A stretch of 64,000 bases of DNA from Trueperella pyogenes (lineage in GTDB: Bacteria; Actinomycetota; Actinomycetes; Actinomycetales; Actinomycetaceae): NCBI RefSeq assembly GCF_900460345.1, contig NZ_UHHW01000002.1, forward strand, positions 1,116,001 through 1,180,000. Reading direction: 5' to 3'. Below the pieces are notes generated by a model, which saw only the letters and a list, made by a program, of their open reading frames with translations, was not told the origin of the DNA and made no database searches. The position numbers and the translations under genes were made by a program. This document shows positions 55,617-63,673 of this stretch, in pieces; the stretch's first letter is position 1; each line of letters opens with the position of its first letter.

Positions 55617-56231
55617 ATGGCGTACACACTACCCGAACTCGATTACGACTATGCAGCTCTCGAACCACACATCTCGGCAAAGATCATGGAGCTGCACCAC
55701 AGCAAGCACCATCAGGCATACGTGGACGGCGCCAACAAGGCACTCGAGAACCTCGCCGCCGCCCGCCAGTCCGGCGACTTTTCTAAGATCAACCAGTTTG
55801 AGAAGGATCTCGCCTTCAACCTGGGCGGCCACTCTAACCACTCCGTGTTCTGGAAGAACCTCTCCCCTAACGGTGGCGGTGAACCCGGAGGCGAGCTCGC
55901 CGACGCTATTGCTGAAGCTTTCGGATCATTCGAAGATTTCAAGAAGCAGTTCACCGCGGTGGCTACCGGCATCCAGGGCTCAGGCTGGGCCGTGCTCGCC
56001 TACGACACGATTTCGGGCGGCTTGATCACGTTCCAGCTTTTCGACCAGCAGGCCAACGTGCCAGTTGGCACTTACCCGATTCTCATGCTCGACATGTGGG
56101 AGCACGCCTTCTACCTCGACTACCTCAACGTCAAGGCTGACTACGTCAAGGCCGTGTGGAATGTCTTCAACTGGGAGGACGTGGCGGCCCGCCTTGCTGC
56201 GGCAAAGGAGTCATCTCCGATCGTGCGCTAA
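55617..56231 (+). CDS. sodA: superoxide dismutase (Mn/Fe family)
   Basis: This 204-residue enzyme converts superoxide to hydrogen peroxide and oxygen. Metal ligands lie in [17 protein letters not shown] (His), [12 protein letters not shown] (His), and [12 protein letters not shown] (Asp, His). The C-terminal region reads LFDQQANVP, where mycobacterial Fe-SOD has a His in place of the first Gln, which points to a Mn or cambialistic enzyme (inference). TTGGAGGAAAAA is a strong ribosome-binding site. A strong terminator follows. Confidence 0.95.
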   Translation: MAYTLPELDYDYAALEPHISAKIMELHHSKHHQAYVDGANKALENLAAARQSGDFSKINQFEKDLAFNLGGHSNHSVFWKNLSPNGGGEPGGELADAIAEAFGSFEDFKKQFTAVATGIQGSGWAVLAYDTISGGLITFQLFDQQANVPVGTYPILMLDMWEHAFYLDYLNVKADYVKAVWNVFNWEDVAARLAAAKESSPIVR

Positions 56232-56292
56232 GAGTAGGTGCAGCGCTGCCAAAGAGGGCGAAGAGGACGCTGCGCCAAAAGGTTGTCTGTAC

Positions 56293-56340
56293 AAGAGGGA
56301 GCAGATCCTCGTTTTCTGAGGTCTGCTCCCTCTTTCTTGT
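56293..56340 (+). terminator. terminator of sodA
   Basis: A stem of about 17 bp with one bulge (AAGAGGGAGCAGA-TCCTC / GAGG-TCTGCTCCCTCTTT) is followed by CTTGT. Confidence 0.85.
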
Positions 56341-56396
56341 GTCTGTTCCTGTTCTTTTGCATCCGGCACGATCCCGCTTGGTTTAGATTCCAGAAT

Positions 56397-56428
56397 CCCG
56401 ACAGTTCTTTTGAGAATTTGACCCACCT
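56397..56428 (+). repeat. partial copy of the dispersed repeat (B')
   Basis: CGACAGTTCTTTTGA at 56399 is repeated exactly 32 bases later at 56431. The bases after it (TTT and CCACC) also agree, so this is a 32-bp 5' portion of the repeat in tandem with copy B. Confidence 0.7.
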
Positions 56429-56502
56429 GCCGACAGTTCTTTTGAATATTTCGGCCACCGGTCGATATACGAACCAGGTAGGGCTCAGAGTCATGTTTTA
56501 TG
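56429..56502 (+). repeat. dispersed 74-bp intergenic repeat, copy B
   Basis: This matches copy A (7220-7293, opposite strand) at about 57 of 74 positions without gaps. Two blocks of identity frame a variable centre: CGACAGTTCTTTTGAA and GGCCACCG at one side, GGTAGGG and TCATGTT at the other. Confidence 0.75.
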
Positions 56503-56520
56503 TCGGAGTCAAACAGCATA

Positions 56521-56630
56521 TAAACTCACCTAATAAAACTAAACGCACTCTAAAGCATCTAAAGCTGCTTTAAATCCACCAAATCAGCCTTAACACATTC
56601 AATCGCAGGCTAACTGAACCGAAACTGCAA
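56521..56630. repeat. 10-bp phased A-tract array
   Basis: Eleven consecutive ten-base units almost all begin with TAAA, AAA, TAAC or AAT: 56521, 56531, 56541, 56551, 56561, 56571, 56581, 56591, 56601, 56611 and 56621. The rest of each unit varies, often ending CT or CC. Such phasing predicts intrinsic DNA curvature. No coding frame is maintained by a ten-base period. Confidence 0.7.
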
Positions 56631-56719
56631 AATCAGTGTTGTGAGTTCACTTGGTGGTTTGTGCTTGATTCCGGGATGTTGGTCGCTTGGGCTGGGAGTG
56701 CTCGGACTGGAGCTGTTTG

Positions 56720-56782
56720 GCCGGCGCTGCAGTAAGCTGCAGCAGATTACTACAGCGGCAAGCACTTTACTGCAGCGCCGGC
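56720..56782. repeat. compound inverted repeat with two alternative pairings
   Basis: The arms 56720-56735 and 56767-56782 are a perfect 16-bp inverted repeat around a 31-base loop. The inner part of the first arm, GCTGCAGTAA (56726-56735), can also pair with TTACTACAGC at 56747-56756 at nine of ten positions. The two pairings exclude each other. Confidence 0.75.
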
Positions 56783-56937
56783 GAAACGCCCCACGCGCAA
56801 CGGCGGGACGCCCGGAAACAGCGATCGCCCAACGAGACTAGGTCGAACACTCGCAATCCCGTACAAGCGACGATTGCTACCAACCCGCAAAATCAGCCCC
56901 AGTGCAACCAGGCGCCTAACCCACGAACACGACAAAA

Positions 56938-56968
56938 GTGGCTGGGAACCCTCAGCGTTCCCAGCCAC
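56938..56968 (-). terminator. terminator of the FKBP gene
   Basis: A perfect 12-bp stem (GTGGCTGGGAAC / GTTCCCAGCCAC) with a seven-base loop is followed on the minus strand by TTTTGTCG. It lies 31 bases past the FKBP stop. Confidence 0.85.
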
Positions 56969-56999
56969 CAAAAGAGTGCTGCCTAACTTATGCGTTCGT

Positions 57000-57986
57000 C
57001 TACTTCGCCGTTTGACCTGAGGTTGGCGCGCTCGAATGCTCGATCTGGCCCAGGAGATCAATGACCACCGCATATGCCGGAGCCTTCACTTTGCCCTCGC
57101 CGCCCTCGGAAGCTGGAACCTCGACGAGTACTCGCGATCCGATTGGGATACCGATGAGCGCGTCAAAGAAACTGCCTGTGCCAAGTGTTTGCGACTGTGG
57201 CCCATGAGAACCGTAAGTGTTCTCATGGGAGGAGTTGTCCCAGAAGGACATCGCGAACTGGTCGTAGATCGTCGTCCCCTTGCCGCCCACAGGAGCCCCG
57301 GTTCCACGAGCTATCACAGTCACCACAGGTTCACCTGTGGGTTCCTTTGCGCCGTCCTTGACCTTGACCGTGGCAGGCTCACCGAGTGCACCAGTAATTT
57401 CAACGCGCAAGTCATCCAGGTTTGCTTGCATTGTGGCGTTTGCCTCGCCAGCCTGGTTCACGCCGTAGCCATCGACTACCTCGATATAGAAAGCGATCGT
57501 ATCCGTCTCGCCGATTCCGGCCGCAGGATTGCCTCCGGAGGCGCCATAGCCAAGTTCAGGCGGAATAGATAGGATCAGCTTCGAGCCAATCGTCTGCCCG
57601 GTGAGCCCTTTTGTCCACCCCTGAACCACTTTGGACAGTGAGAAAGCCGCCGGCACACCGCGTTTGAACGAGGAATCAAAGGGTTCGCTCGAACCCCATA
57701 CCTGCCCTACGTAATGGGCGACGACGGTGTCAGTCGCCGCCAGCTCACGCCCTGTGCCCTTTTCCAGAACCTCCACTTGGAGGCCCTCAGGTGGGTTGGA
57801 ATCGGGGAAAGCAAGGATGGGATGTTCTCCCGAGGTATCCACCGTTGGCATAGCCGTTCCGGGGGTGCCCTCAGCTGTGGTAGTTGACGTCGACGCCGAC
57901 GACGTCGGCTTGTCCGAGGCTTCAGAATTACAGGCTGCCACGCTCAGCGTCAGAGCAAGAGCTGCCACACTGGCAAGAATGCGCAT
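57000..57986 (-). CDS. FKBP-type peptidyl-prolyl isomerase lipoprotein
   Basis: This 328-residue lipoprotein has a signal ending SVAAC, with the lipid-modified Cys at residue 19, so it is anchored on the outer face of the membrane. Two FKBP domains follow: TVVAHYVGQVWGSSEPFDSS with LGYGASGGN, and a second with SFFDALIGIPIGSRVLVEVP. It probably assists folding of exported proteins. I chose ATG at 57986 because GAGGAGAAAA precedes it and the lipobox fits. A hairpin separates it from erpA upstream. Confidence 0.88.
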   Translation of the reverse strand: MRILASVAALALTLSVAACNSEASDKPTSSASTSTTTAEGTPGTAMPTVDTSGEHPILAFPDSNPPEGLQVEVLEKGTGRELAATDTVVAHYVGQVWGSSEPFDSSFKRGVPAAFSLSKVVQGWTKGLTGQTIGSKLILSIPPELGYGASGGNPAAGIGETDTIAFYIEVVDGYGVNQAGEANATMQANLDDLRVEITGALGEPATVKVKDGAKEPTGEPVVTVIARGTGAPVGGKGTTIYDQFAMSFWDNSSHENTYGSHGPQSQTLGTGSFFDALIGIPIGSRVLVEVPASEGGEGKVKAPAYAVVIDLLGQIEHSSAPTSGQTAK

Positions 57987-58003
57987 TTTTCTCCTCACAT
58001 GAT

Positions 58004-58029
58004 GATTCCCCGCTAACGAGCGGGGAATC
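58004..58029. terminator. hairpin between erpA and the FKBP gene
   Basis: GATTCCCCGCT and AGCGGGGAATC are a perfect 11-bp stem with a four-base loop, eight bases past the erpA stop. No T-run follows, so it may attenuate rather than end transcription. Confidence 0.6.
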
Positions 58030-58036
58030 TTGCCGG

Positions 58037-58381
58037 TCAGTGGAAAGACTCTCCGCAAGCGCAGGTGCCCTGTGCCTGTGGGTTGTCGATCGTGAATCCC
58101 TGACGCTCAATCGAATCGGCAAAGTCAATCGTTGCACCATCGAGGTAAGGTGCCGACTTAGCGTCGACAAGAACCTCGACTCCATTAAACTCCGCGACGG
58201 CGTCGTCTTCAAAGATGCGCTCATCGAAGTAGAGCTGGTACATGAGACCGGAACAGCCGCCGGGTTGCACAGCGATGCGCAAGCGAAGGTCGTCACGTCC
58301 TTCCTGTTCGAGCAATGACTTAACCTTTTCCGCGGCGACCTCAGTCAACGTGACGCCGTGGGTTGCGAGCGCTTCGCTCAT
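58037..58381 (-). CDS. erpA: iron-sulfur cluster insertion protein (ErpA/IscA family)
   Basis: This 114-residue A-type carrier delivers Fe-S clusters to apoproteins. The three conserved Cys are present: GGCSGLMYQL and the C-terminal GTCACGESFH. I chose ATG at 58381 because GGAGGTAATC precedes it. Aconitase, SdaA and Rv2204c-type neighbours support Fe-S supply as a role here. By position it matches Rv2204c. Confidence 0.93.
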   Translation of the reverse strand: MSEALATHGVTLTEVAAEKVKSLLEQEGRDDLRLRIAVQPGGCSGLMYQLYFDERIFEDDAVAEFNGVEVLVDAKSAPYLDGATIDFADSIERQGFTIDNPQAQGTCACGESFH

Positions 58382-58531
58382 GATTACCTCCATTAATCGT
58401 GTTCTGTTCTCAGATTACCTTTTCACACCGGAGGACTCTATGTTGGAAAGGCTCAATTCAGCTGAGCGTGATCCCAGCTGAAACGGCCATTCGTCTGGTT
58501 CTGTTTTGCAATTCACAGCGCATTGCGCTTC

Positions 58532-59623
58532 TCACGTATCCCACCCCCACGTCGTGGCAATTAGGCCCATCGCCTCGGAGAGACGGGAGCTTTCGACGGC
58601 GTCGTCCGCATCGTCGTCGAAGGCGAGGAACGCGCGCTCGGGGCGAAGTTCGTAAGAGCCATGCAGGCCCAGGCGTGCCAGTTCACCTTTGCGGATGCCC
58701 GCGCTATCTGTGAGGAGAACGACGGGTATCCCTGCTTTTTCGCCAAAGCGCGCGGCAGCGTGCACGCCACTGGGCAGATCGACGCCGATGGAATCGGACA
58801 CGTAGACGATCAGGTCGGTCGGCCCAAGGTATCTGCCGACGAGGGCGTCGCCAATTTGGGCCATGGATGCACCGAGAAGTGCGAAAGTCAGGCCAAGCCC
58901 ACCGCCGGGCCCGGCAAAACCGGCCCGCGGTTCCGTATTCCCGCCGAGAAGAGATCTGCGAGAAGATCGCTGTGCAGCGTAGTCGAGCTCGCGCACCCAC
59001 CCTACGATACGCCGTTCGAAGTCTTGCGCTTCTAGCCCATCGAACCCGCGCTCTGCCCACAGGCGCGCCATGCCATTGATGCCAAGCAAAGGCAAGTCGG
59101 CCGCGTAGGTTACCACCATGGACAGTCCTGCTAGGGCGGCACGCGCATCCGCGAGCACCTGGACCAACTCGCGTGGCTCGTCACCGAGCTGCACACCGGC
59201 CAGCTCTCCGAGCATCCCGAGCCCTAAATCGGTGGGGGACATAAGTTGAGGTAAATGGAGGTGAACGCGTTTGACACCGCTGCGGACCAAATCCCGCAGG
59301 TCTTCGCCGAGGAACGCCGTGGAGCCGCGGTACTCCCCCGTCCACGAGCAGGAGTCGGCGAGGTCGATAAGCGCATTATCGTCCCATCGCCACCAGCGGC
59401 GCGGCGTGCTCTGCCCCAGGTTCACCGCCCGCGCGTGAGGGTGATGGAAGCAGACGACGTCGCCAAGACCCGTACCGACGTGCGCCACGTCAATCCCTTC
59501 GGAGGTGGCAAGCCCGACGACGACGTCTTGCGGGCGGGCCGCACGCCATGCAGCCACTGCGCAGTCAACGACGGCCTGCGGCCCGAGGCCCGGTAATCCC
59601 GAACAGAGGACGGTGACGTGCAT
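58532..59623 (-). CDS. glycerate kinase-like protein
   Basis: This protein of about 363 residues has the glycerate kinase family's Gly-rich loop GFAGPGGGLGLTFALLGA near 235-255, with VVDCAVAAWRAARPQDVVVG at the start and HAAARFGEKAGIPVVLLT near the end. Phosphorylation of glycerate is inferred from family. It starts at ATG 59623, overlapping the TAA stop of the M20 peptidase gene (TAATG), so it is translationally coupled. Rv2205c is the equivalent in M. tuberculosis. Confidence 0.8.
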   Translation of the reverse strand: MHVTVLCSGLPGLGPQAVVDCAVAAWRAARPQDVVVGLATSEGIDVAHVGTGLGDVVCFHHPHARAVNLGQSTPRRWWRWDDNALIDLADSCSWTGEYRGSTAFLGEDLRDLVRSGVKRVHLHLPQLMSPTDLGLGMLGELAGVQLGDEPRELVQVLADARAALAGLSMVVTYAADLPLLGINGMARLWAERGFDGLEAQDFERRIVGWVRELDYAAQRSSRRSLLGGNTEPRAGFAGPGGGLGLTFALLGASMAQIGDALVGRYLGPTDLIVYVSDSIGVDLPSGVHAAARFGEKAGIPVVLLTDSAGIRKGELARLGLHGSYELRPERAFLAFDDDADDAVESSRLSEAMGLIATTWGWDT

Positions 59624-60963
59624 TACTCGCTGAGGCGGGTGAGCAGAAGCGCCTCGGCGACGATCGCATTTCGCCAATCCCCGATGTGCAGGGATTCGTT
59701 GGCAGAGTGCGCGCGCGTATCCGGGTCCTCAATGCCCGTGACGAGGATCTGCGCTTCGGGGAAGACGCGCGCGAGATCAGCGATGAACGGGATAGATCCG
59801 CCGACGCCGATCTCCACCGACTCGGCACCCCATGCTTCCTGCAGCGCCCAGTGCATCACCTTGGAAATCTCGGTTTCGGCGCCGGCTTGGAACGCCGGAC
59901 CGTACTCGTTGACGACGCATTCGACGCACGCACCGAAAGGCGCATGCTCCTGAAGGTGCCTGATGAGCGCCTGCGCGGCGTCTTGCGAGTCCTGCCCCGG
60001 TGTTACACGCAAAGATAGGACGAAGGTGGTCGATGGTGCGATTGTGTTGGAGGTGAGTTTGACCGGGGTGACGTCCATCGCGGTGACCGCGATAGCTGGC
60101 TTGGTCCACATCCGCGAGGTGATAGAGCCTTCACCGGCGAGGCGAACGCCGTCCAACACACCGGCGTCGCGGCGGAATTCGGCCTCAGGATAGTCGACGT
60201 CGGCGGCGTCGTAGCTGAGCAGTCCGTCAACGGCCACGTTACCGGCCTCGTCATGGAGAGAGGCGATCAGTCGCGAGGCGAGGATGACGGAATCGAGGAC
60301 CGGGCCACCATACATGCCAGAATGCAATGCATGGTCGAGCGCGCTCACCGTGACCGTGACCTGGGTGACGCCACGCAGCGAGGTCGTCAAAGACGGCGTG
60401 CCGACCTTCCAGTTATTCGAGTCGGCGACGACGATGACATCGCCGTCGAGCTCAGCCTTGTGTGCCTCGAGGAACTCGACGAAGGTTGGCGAACCGATTT
60501 CTTCCTCACCCTCGATGAACAGGGTGATGCCGACTCCTGGCCGGGCAGCCGCGATCGCGGCAAGGTGTGCGACGACGCCGGCCTTGTCGTCCGCAGTCCC
60601 ACGGCCATACAGGCGACCATCGCGCTCGGTGGCGACGAAGGGATCGGTTTCCCACAAGTCGAGGTCGCCTACCGGTTGCACGTCATGATGGGCGTAAAGG
60701 ACGACGGTCGGTTTGCCGGGTTCAGCACTGCGGGTAGCGAGGACTGCCGGACGCCCCTTTTTCCCACAGGGTGTTTCAATCTGGACAACCTGGGTGTCCA
60801 AACCCAGGCCACGAGCCTTGTTTGCGATCCACTGGGCGGACTCCACGAGGGCAGACTGGTCAAAGGAATCGGCCGAGATCGACGCAATGGCCACGAGCTC
60901 GGTCAGATCCGCAAGAGATTGGCTCATGGTCTGGTCAACGCGCGAAAAAACATCTTCATACAT
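59623..60963 (-). CDS. M20 family metallopeptidase (dipeptidase-like)
   Basis: This 446-residue enzyme hydrolyses small peptides or related amides with two metal ions. Metal and catalytic residues are seen in YAHHDVQPVGDLDLWETD, GRGTADDKAGVVAHLAA, FIEGEEEIGSPTF and the HSGMYGG loop. No signal peptide is evident, so it is cytoplasmic. TAAAAT lies six bases before the ATG with no ribosome-binding site. It is the first gene of an operon with the glycerate kinase-like gene. The substrate is not known. Confidence 0.9.
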   Translation of the reverse strand: MYEDVFSRVDQTMSQSLADLTELVAIASISADSFDQSALVESAQWIANKARGLGLDTQVVQIETPCGKKGRPAVLATRSAEPGKPTVVLYAHHDVQPVGDLDLWETDPFVATERDGRLYGRGTADDKAGVVAHLAAIAAARPGVGITLFIEGEEEIGSPTFVEFLEAHKAELDGDVIVVADSNNWKVGTPSLTTSLRGVTQVTVTVSALDHALHSGMYGGPVLDSVILASRLIASLHDEAGNVAVDGLLSYDAADVDYPEAEFRRDAGVLDGVRLAGEGSITSRMWTKPAIAVTAMDVTPVKLTSNTIAPSTTFVLSLRVTPGQDSQDAAQALIRHLQEHAPFGACVECVVNEYGPAFQAGAETEISKVMHWALQEAWGAESVEIGVGGSIPFIADLARVFPEAQILVTGIEDPDTRAHSANESLHIGDWRNAIVAEALLLTRLSE

Positions 60964-60969
60964 GTCGCC

Positions 60970-60975
60970 ATTTTA
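60970..60975 (-). promoter_or_regulatory. -10 box of the M20 peptidase gene (predicted leaderless)
   Basis: TAAAAT on the minus strand lies six bases before the ATG at 60963. Confidence 0.55.
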
Positions 60976-61065
60976 CAACACGGCGTGGCGGGCTTAACCG
61001 CCGCGCATTCCAGAATTGTCGGAGGTTGCCGTTAGACTGGCGTCAACAGCTCAAGACATAAGAGG

Positions 61066-61731
61066 ATGGCCGTGTTCGGATCAAAGAAGACGTCGAATTT
61101 GGAAAACTCAGCGCTTGCGTCGCCTAAGGAAACTACACGCAAGGGCTACACTCCGGCCAAGGGTGTGCCTACCCCACGCCGCAAAGACGTGCAGGCGCGC
61201 AATCGTCGCCCACTCGTCTCGGATGTGAAGTCGCTTTCTAAAGAGGAAAGGCGGCAGCGCAAGGCCGAAGAACGTGCCCGTTCGAATGAGCTTTATCAAA
61301 AGCAGCAACACGCAATGCGCACCGGCGATGAACGCCACATGCCTGCTCAGCATAAGGGGCCGATTCGCGCGTTTGGGCGCAACTATGTGGACGCCTCCGC
61401 ACCCATTTCCGCTTTCTTCATGCCCGTCGCCCTCTTGCTCCTGCCAATCATGTTTTTCCAGGGCAGATTCCCACAGATCGTGATCCCGATGGTGTGGGGC
61501 ATGTACGTGGTCTTCCTGCTCATGCTCATACACGCGATATGGGTTGCCCGCCGGGCGAAGAAACTTGCACTGCACAAATTCGGTGAGGTTCCCCCAGGTT
61601 TTCTCTTTCAGATGCTCGGTCGCGCTTTCTACCTGCGCCGTTGGAGGCTGCCCTCCCCGCAGGTCGCGCGCGGGCAGTTCCCACCTGGCGGATCGCGCGA
61701 AGATCTTAAGGCGGCTCGTGCGAAGAAGTAA
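61066..61731 (+). CDS. DUF3043 membrane protein
   Basis: This 221-residue protein has a basic N-terminal region (KGYTPAKGVPTPRRKDVQARN) and two central hydrophobic helices near residues 120-137 and 141-162, then a basic tail. These features match DUF3043, which has an N-terminal PTPKRK-like motif. AAGAGG lies against the ATG. Its last codons share a palindrome with the convergent neighbour. The function is unknown. Confidence 0.85.
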   Translation: MAVFGSKKTSNLENSALASPKETTRKGYTPAKGVPTPRRKDVQARNRRPLVSDVKSLSKEERRQRKAEERARSNELYQKQQHAMRTGDERHMPAQHKGPIRAFGRNYVDASAPISAFFMPVALLLLPIMFFQGRFPQIVIPMVWGMYVVFLLMLIHAIWVARRAKKLALHKFGEVPPGFLFQMLGRAFYLRRWRLPSPQVARGQFPPGGSREDLKAARAKK

Positions 61732-61743
61732 CTACTTCTTCGC
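61720..61743. terminator. palindrome spanning two convergent stop codons
   Basis: GCGAAGAAGTA and TACTTCTTCGC are a perfect 11-bp inverted repeat around two bases. On each strand it encodes the last residues Ala-Lys-Lys and the stop. It could form a bidirectional terminator stem. Confidence 0.6.
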
Positions 61744-62163
61744 CTCCTCGAGCTGCCGAGCAGCCATAGCTGCTGGTCGAGACCACATCAACCAGGCCAA
61801 AGCGGCAATTGCGCCGATGGTGGGCAGGTAATAGTACGTCGCGCCAGCCTCGAACCACGGGTTCGTGTGGTGGAAGTTCGCAAATAACCCGATCAGCGGC
61901 ATGGCGAGATTGATCGTCCACGCCACGAAGGCGATGTAACGCATTTTACGTCCGTTGTGTTTGACGCCCGCGAAGCCCACGAGCCAGCTGAGAGCGGCGA
62001 GAATTGACGTCAGTGCGCAGCTATAGTCACCCGCCGACATCAAGGTGGTCGTCGCGACAACCGCGCGCCACGCGAAGATAAGCGCACCCACCCCGAGGGT
62101 GTAGATGAGCACGGATGGCCACCCGTGTGCACGGGTGCGCGTGTCGGTCAGCTTTCGGCTCAC
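61732..62163 (-). CDS. integral membrane protein of unknown function, 143 residues
   Basis: Four hydrophobic helices are visible at about 18-40, 48-65, 74-94 and 108-127. A GTG start is preceded by GAGGAGACGAC, a clear ribosome-binding site. I recognise no family. It ends face to face with DUF3043 and is divergent from pepA. Confidence 0.75.
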   Translation of the reverse strand: MSRKLTDTRTRAHGWPSVLIYTLGVGALIFAWRAVVATTTLMSAGDYSCALTSILAALSWLVGFAGVKHNGRKMRYIAFVAWTINLAMPLIGLFANFHHTNPWFEAGATYYYLPTIGAIAALAWLMWSRPAAMAARQLEEAKK

Positions 62164-62263
62164 GTCGTCTCCTCAACTCGTCTGCGTTACATTACTTTAG
62201 CTCTTTGTACGCCAAGCGGTGCCATCACGCACGCCGGAGCAGAATTCCCTACCTCACCCGCCG

Positions 62264-62269
62264 TATACT
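62264..62269 (+). promoter_or_regulatory. -10 box of pepA (predicted leaderless)
   Basis: TATACT lies six bases before the ATG at 62276, with no ribosome-binding site. Confidence 0.6.
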
Positions 62270-62275
62270 AGAACA

Positions 62276-63673
62276 ATGACTGAGATCATTTCACAAGAAT
62301 TTACACCCGACCTTTCGCGCAACCTCGCGCTGTTTGCCAGCAAGGATGGCGAGAGCTACACGCTCAATACCCTCATTGACGACGAGACGTTCACCTCCGG
62401 CGTCGTTACCGCGCTTGACACCCTCAAGCCGGGTATCGGCGTTGCTCGCCTTGTCAATCCCGTCGACGCAACTAAGCTCGTGTTCGTCGTCGTGACCGAT
62501 TCCACTGTGACAGTGCGCGACGCTTTCGGCGAACTCGCCCGCTGCGCCGCTGGCGTCACGCAGTTGCACGTGGCGACGGCGATCGACGCCGTCACCGACG
62601 CCGTCGAGGGCGCGCTCCTCGGCGCCTACGTGTTTGACGAATATAAGGAGCCCAAGAAGGCGCCGCTCGGCACGCTCGTGCTGCCTGTCGACGATCACGA
62701 CGCCGTGGCACGCGGCGAGATCCTGGCCGAAGCCGGCAACCGCGTGCGTGACCTGGTCAACCTCGCCCCCAACGACCTCTATCCGGAAGTCCTTGCGCAG
62801 ATCGCCGAGGAAGAGGCTAGCGCGGCCGGCTGTTCGGTGACGATCTACCGCGACGAGGAACTGGCCGAGATCAATGCGGCGGGAATCATTCACGTTGGAC
62901 GCGGTTCACGCAACCTCCCGCGCCTTGTGCGCATCGAGTGGGCTCCCCAGGGCGCGCCGGAGGAGACGATTGCGCTCGTAGGGAAGGGCATTACCTTCGA
63001 TACCGGCGGGTATTCGTTGAAGCCGTCGACGGCGATGACCGAGATGAAAACCGATATGGGCGGCGCCGCTACCGTGCTGGAGGTTCTTGTCGCGGCGGCC
63101 AGGCTTGGCGTCAAGCGCAAGGTGGTGGGCTGGCTGTGCATCGCGGAGAACATGGTCTCGGGGATCGCAGGCCACCCCGACGATGTCATCACTTATCGCA
63201 ACGGCACCTCCGTGGAGATCAACAACACCGACGCCGAAGGTCGCCTCGTCATGGCCGACGGCCTGCTCATGGCCAGCGCGGAGGGCTCGCACACCATCAT
63301 CGACATCGCCACCCTTACAGGCGCCCAGATGGTTGCCCTGGGCGAGCGCACCACGGGCATCATGGGCACGGATTTCGCCAAGACGCTCACGGAGATCGCC
63401 GGCCAGGTTGGCGAGGATGCCTGGCATATGCCGCTGCCCGCCCACCTGCGCGAGTCACTCGATTCGGATGTGGCGGATATGAAGAACTCCGGCTCGCGAT
63501 TTGGCGGCATGCTCGTTGCCGGCCTCTTCCTGAAGGAGTTTGTGGACGCTCCGAACTGGGCACACGTCGATATTGCGGGTCCATCCTTCAACCGCGGCAA
63601 GCCCTACGGAGTGATGCCTAAGGGTGCCACCGGTGTGATGGTGCGCACGCTGCTGGCAGCCGTGGAGGCTTAA
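62276..63673 (+). CDS. pepA: leucyl aminopeptidase (M17)
   Basis: This 465-residue cytoplasmic enzyme removes N-terminal residues from peptides with two metal ions. M17 signatures are present: GKGITFDTGGYSLKPSTAM with Lys and Asp ligands, KTDMGGAATVLE, and the family motif NNTDAEGRLVMADGL. I chose the ATG at 62276; an ATG 19 codons upstream (62219) would add sequence unlike the family. TATACT lies six bases upstream, with no ribosome-binding site. By position it matches Rv2213. Confidence 0.93.
   Translation: MTEIISQEFTPDLSRNLALFASKDGESYTLNTLIDDETFTSGVVTALDTLKPGIGVARLVNPVDATKLVFVVVTDSTVTVRDAFGELARCAAGVTQLHVATAIDAVTDAVEGALLGAYVFDEYKEPKKAPLGTLVLPVDDHDAVARGEILAEAGNRVRDLVNLAPNDLYPEVLAQIAEEEASAAGCSVTIYRDEELAEINAAGIIHVGRGSRNLPRLVRIEWAPQGAPEETIALVGKGITFDTGGYSLKPSTAMTEMKTDMGGAATVLEVLVAAARLGVKRKVVGWLCIAENMVSGIAGHPDDVITYRNGTSVEINNTDAEGRLVMADGLLMASAEGSHTIIDIATLTGAQMVALGERTTGIMGTDFAKTLTEIAGQVGEDAWHMPLPAHLRESLDSDVADMKNSGSRFGGMLVAGLFLKEFVDAPNWAHVDIAGPSFNRGKPYGVMPKGATGVMVRTLLAAVEA

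Larger units (their letters stand above)
56232..56999. other. gene-free 768-bp convergent interval with several repeat structures
   Basis: No supported coding frame lies between the sodA stop and the FKBP stop. In order it holds the sodA terminator, a partial plus a full copy of the dispersed repeat, a 10-bp phased A-tract array, a compound inverted repeat, and the FKBP terminator. The phased array is AT-rich compared with the rest of the window. Confidence 0.75.
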
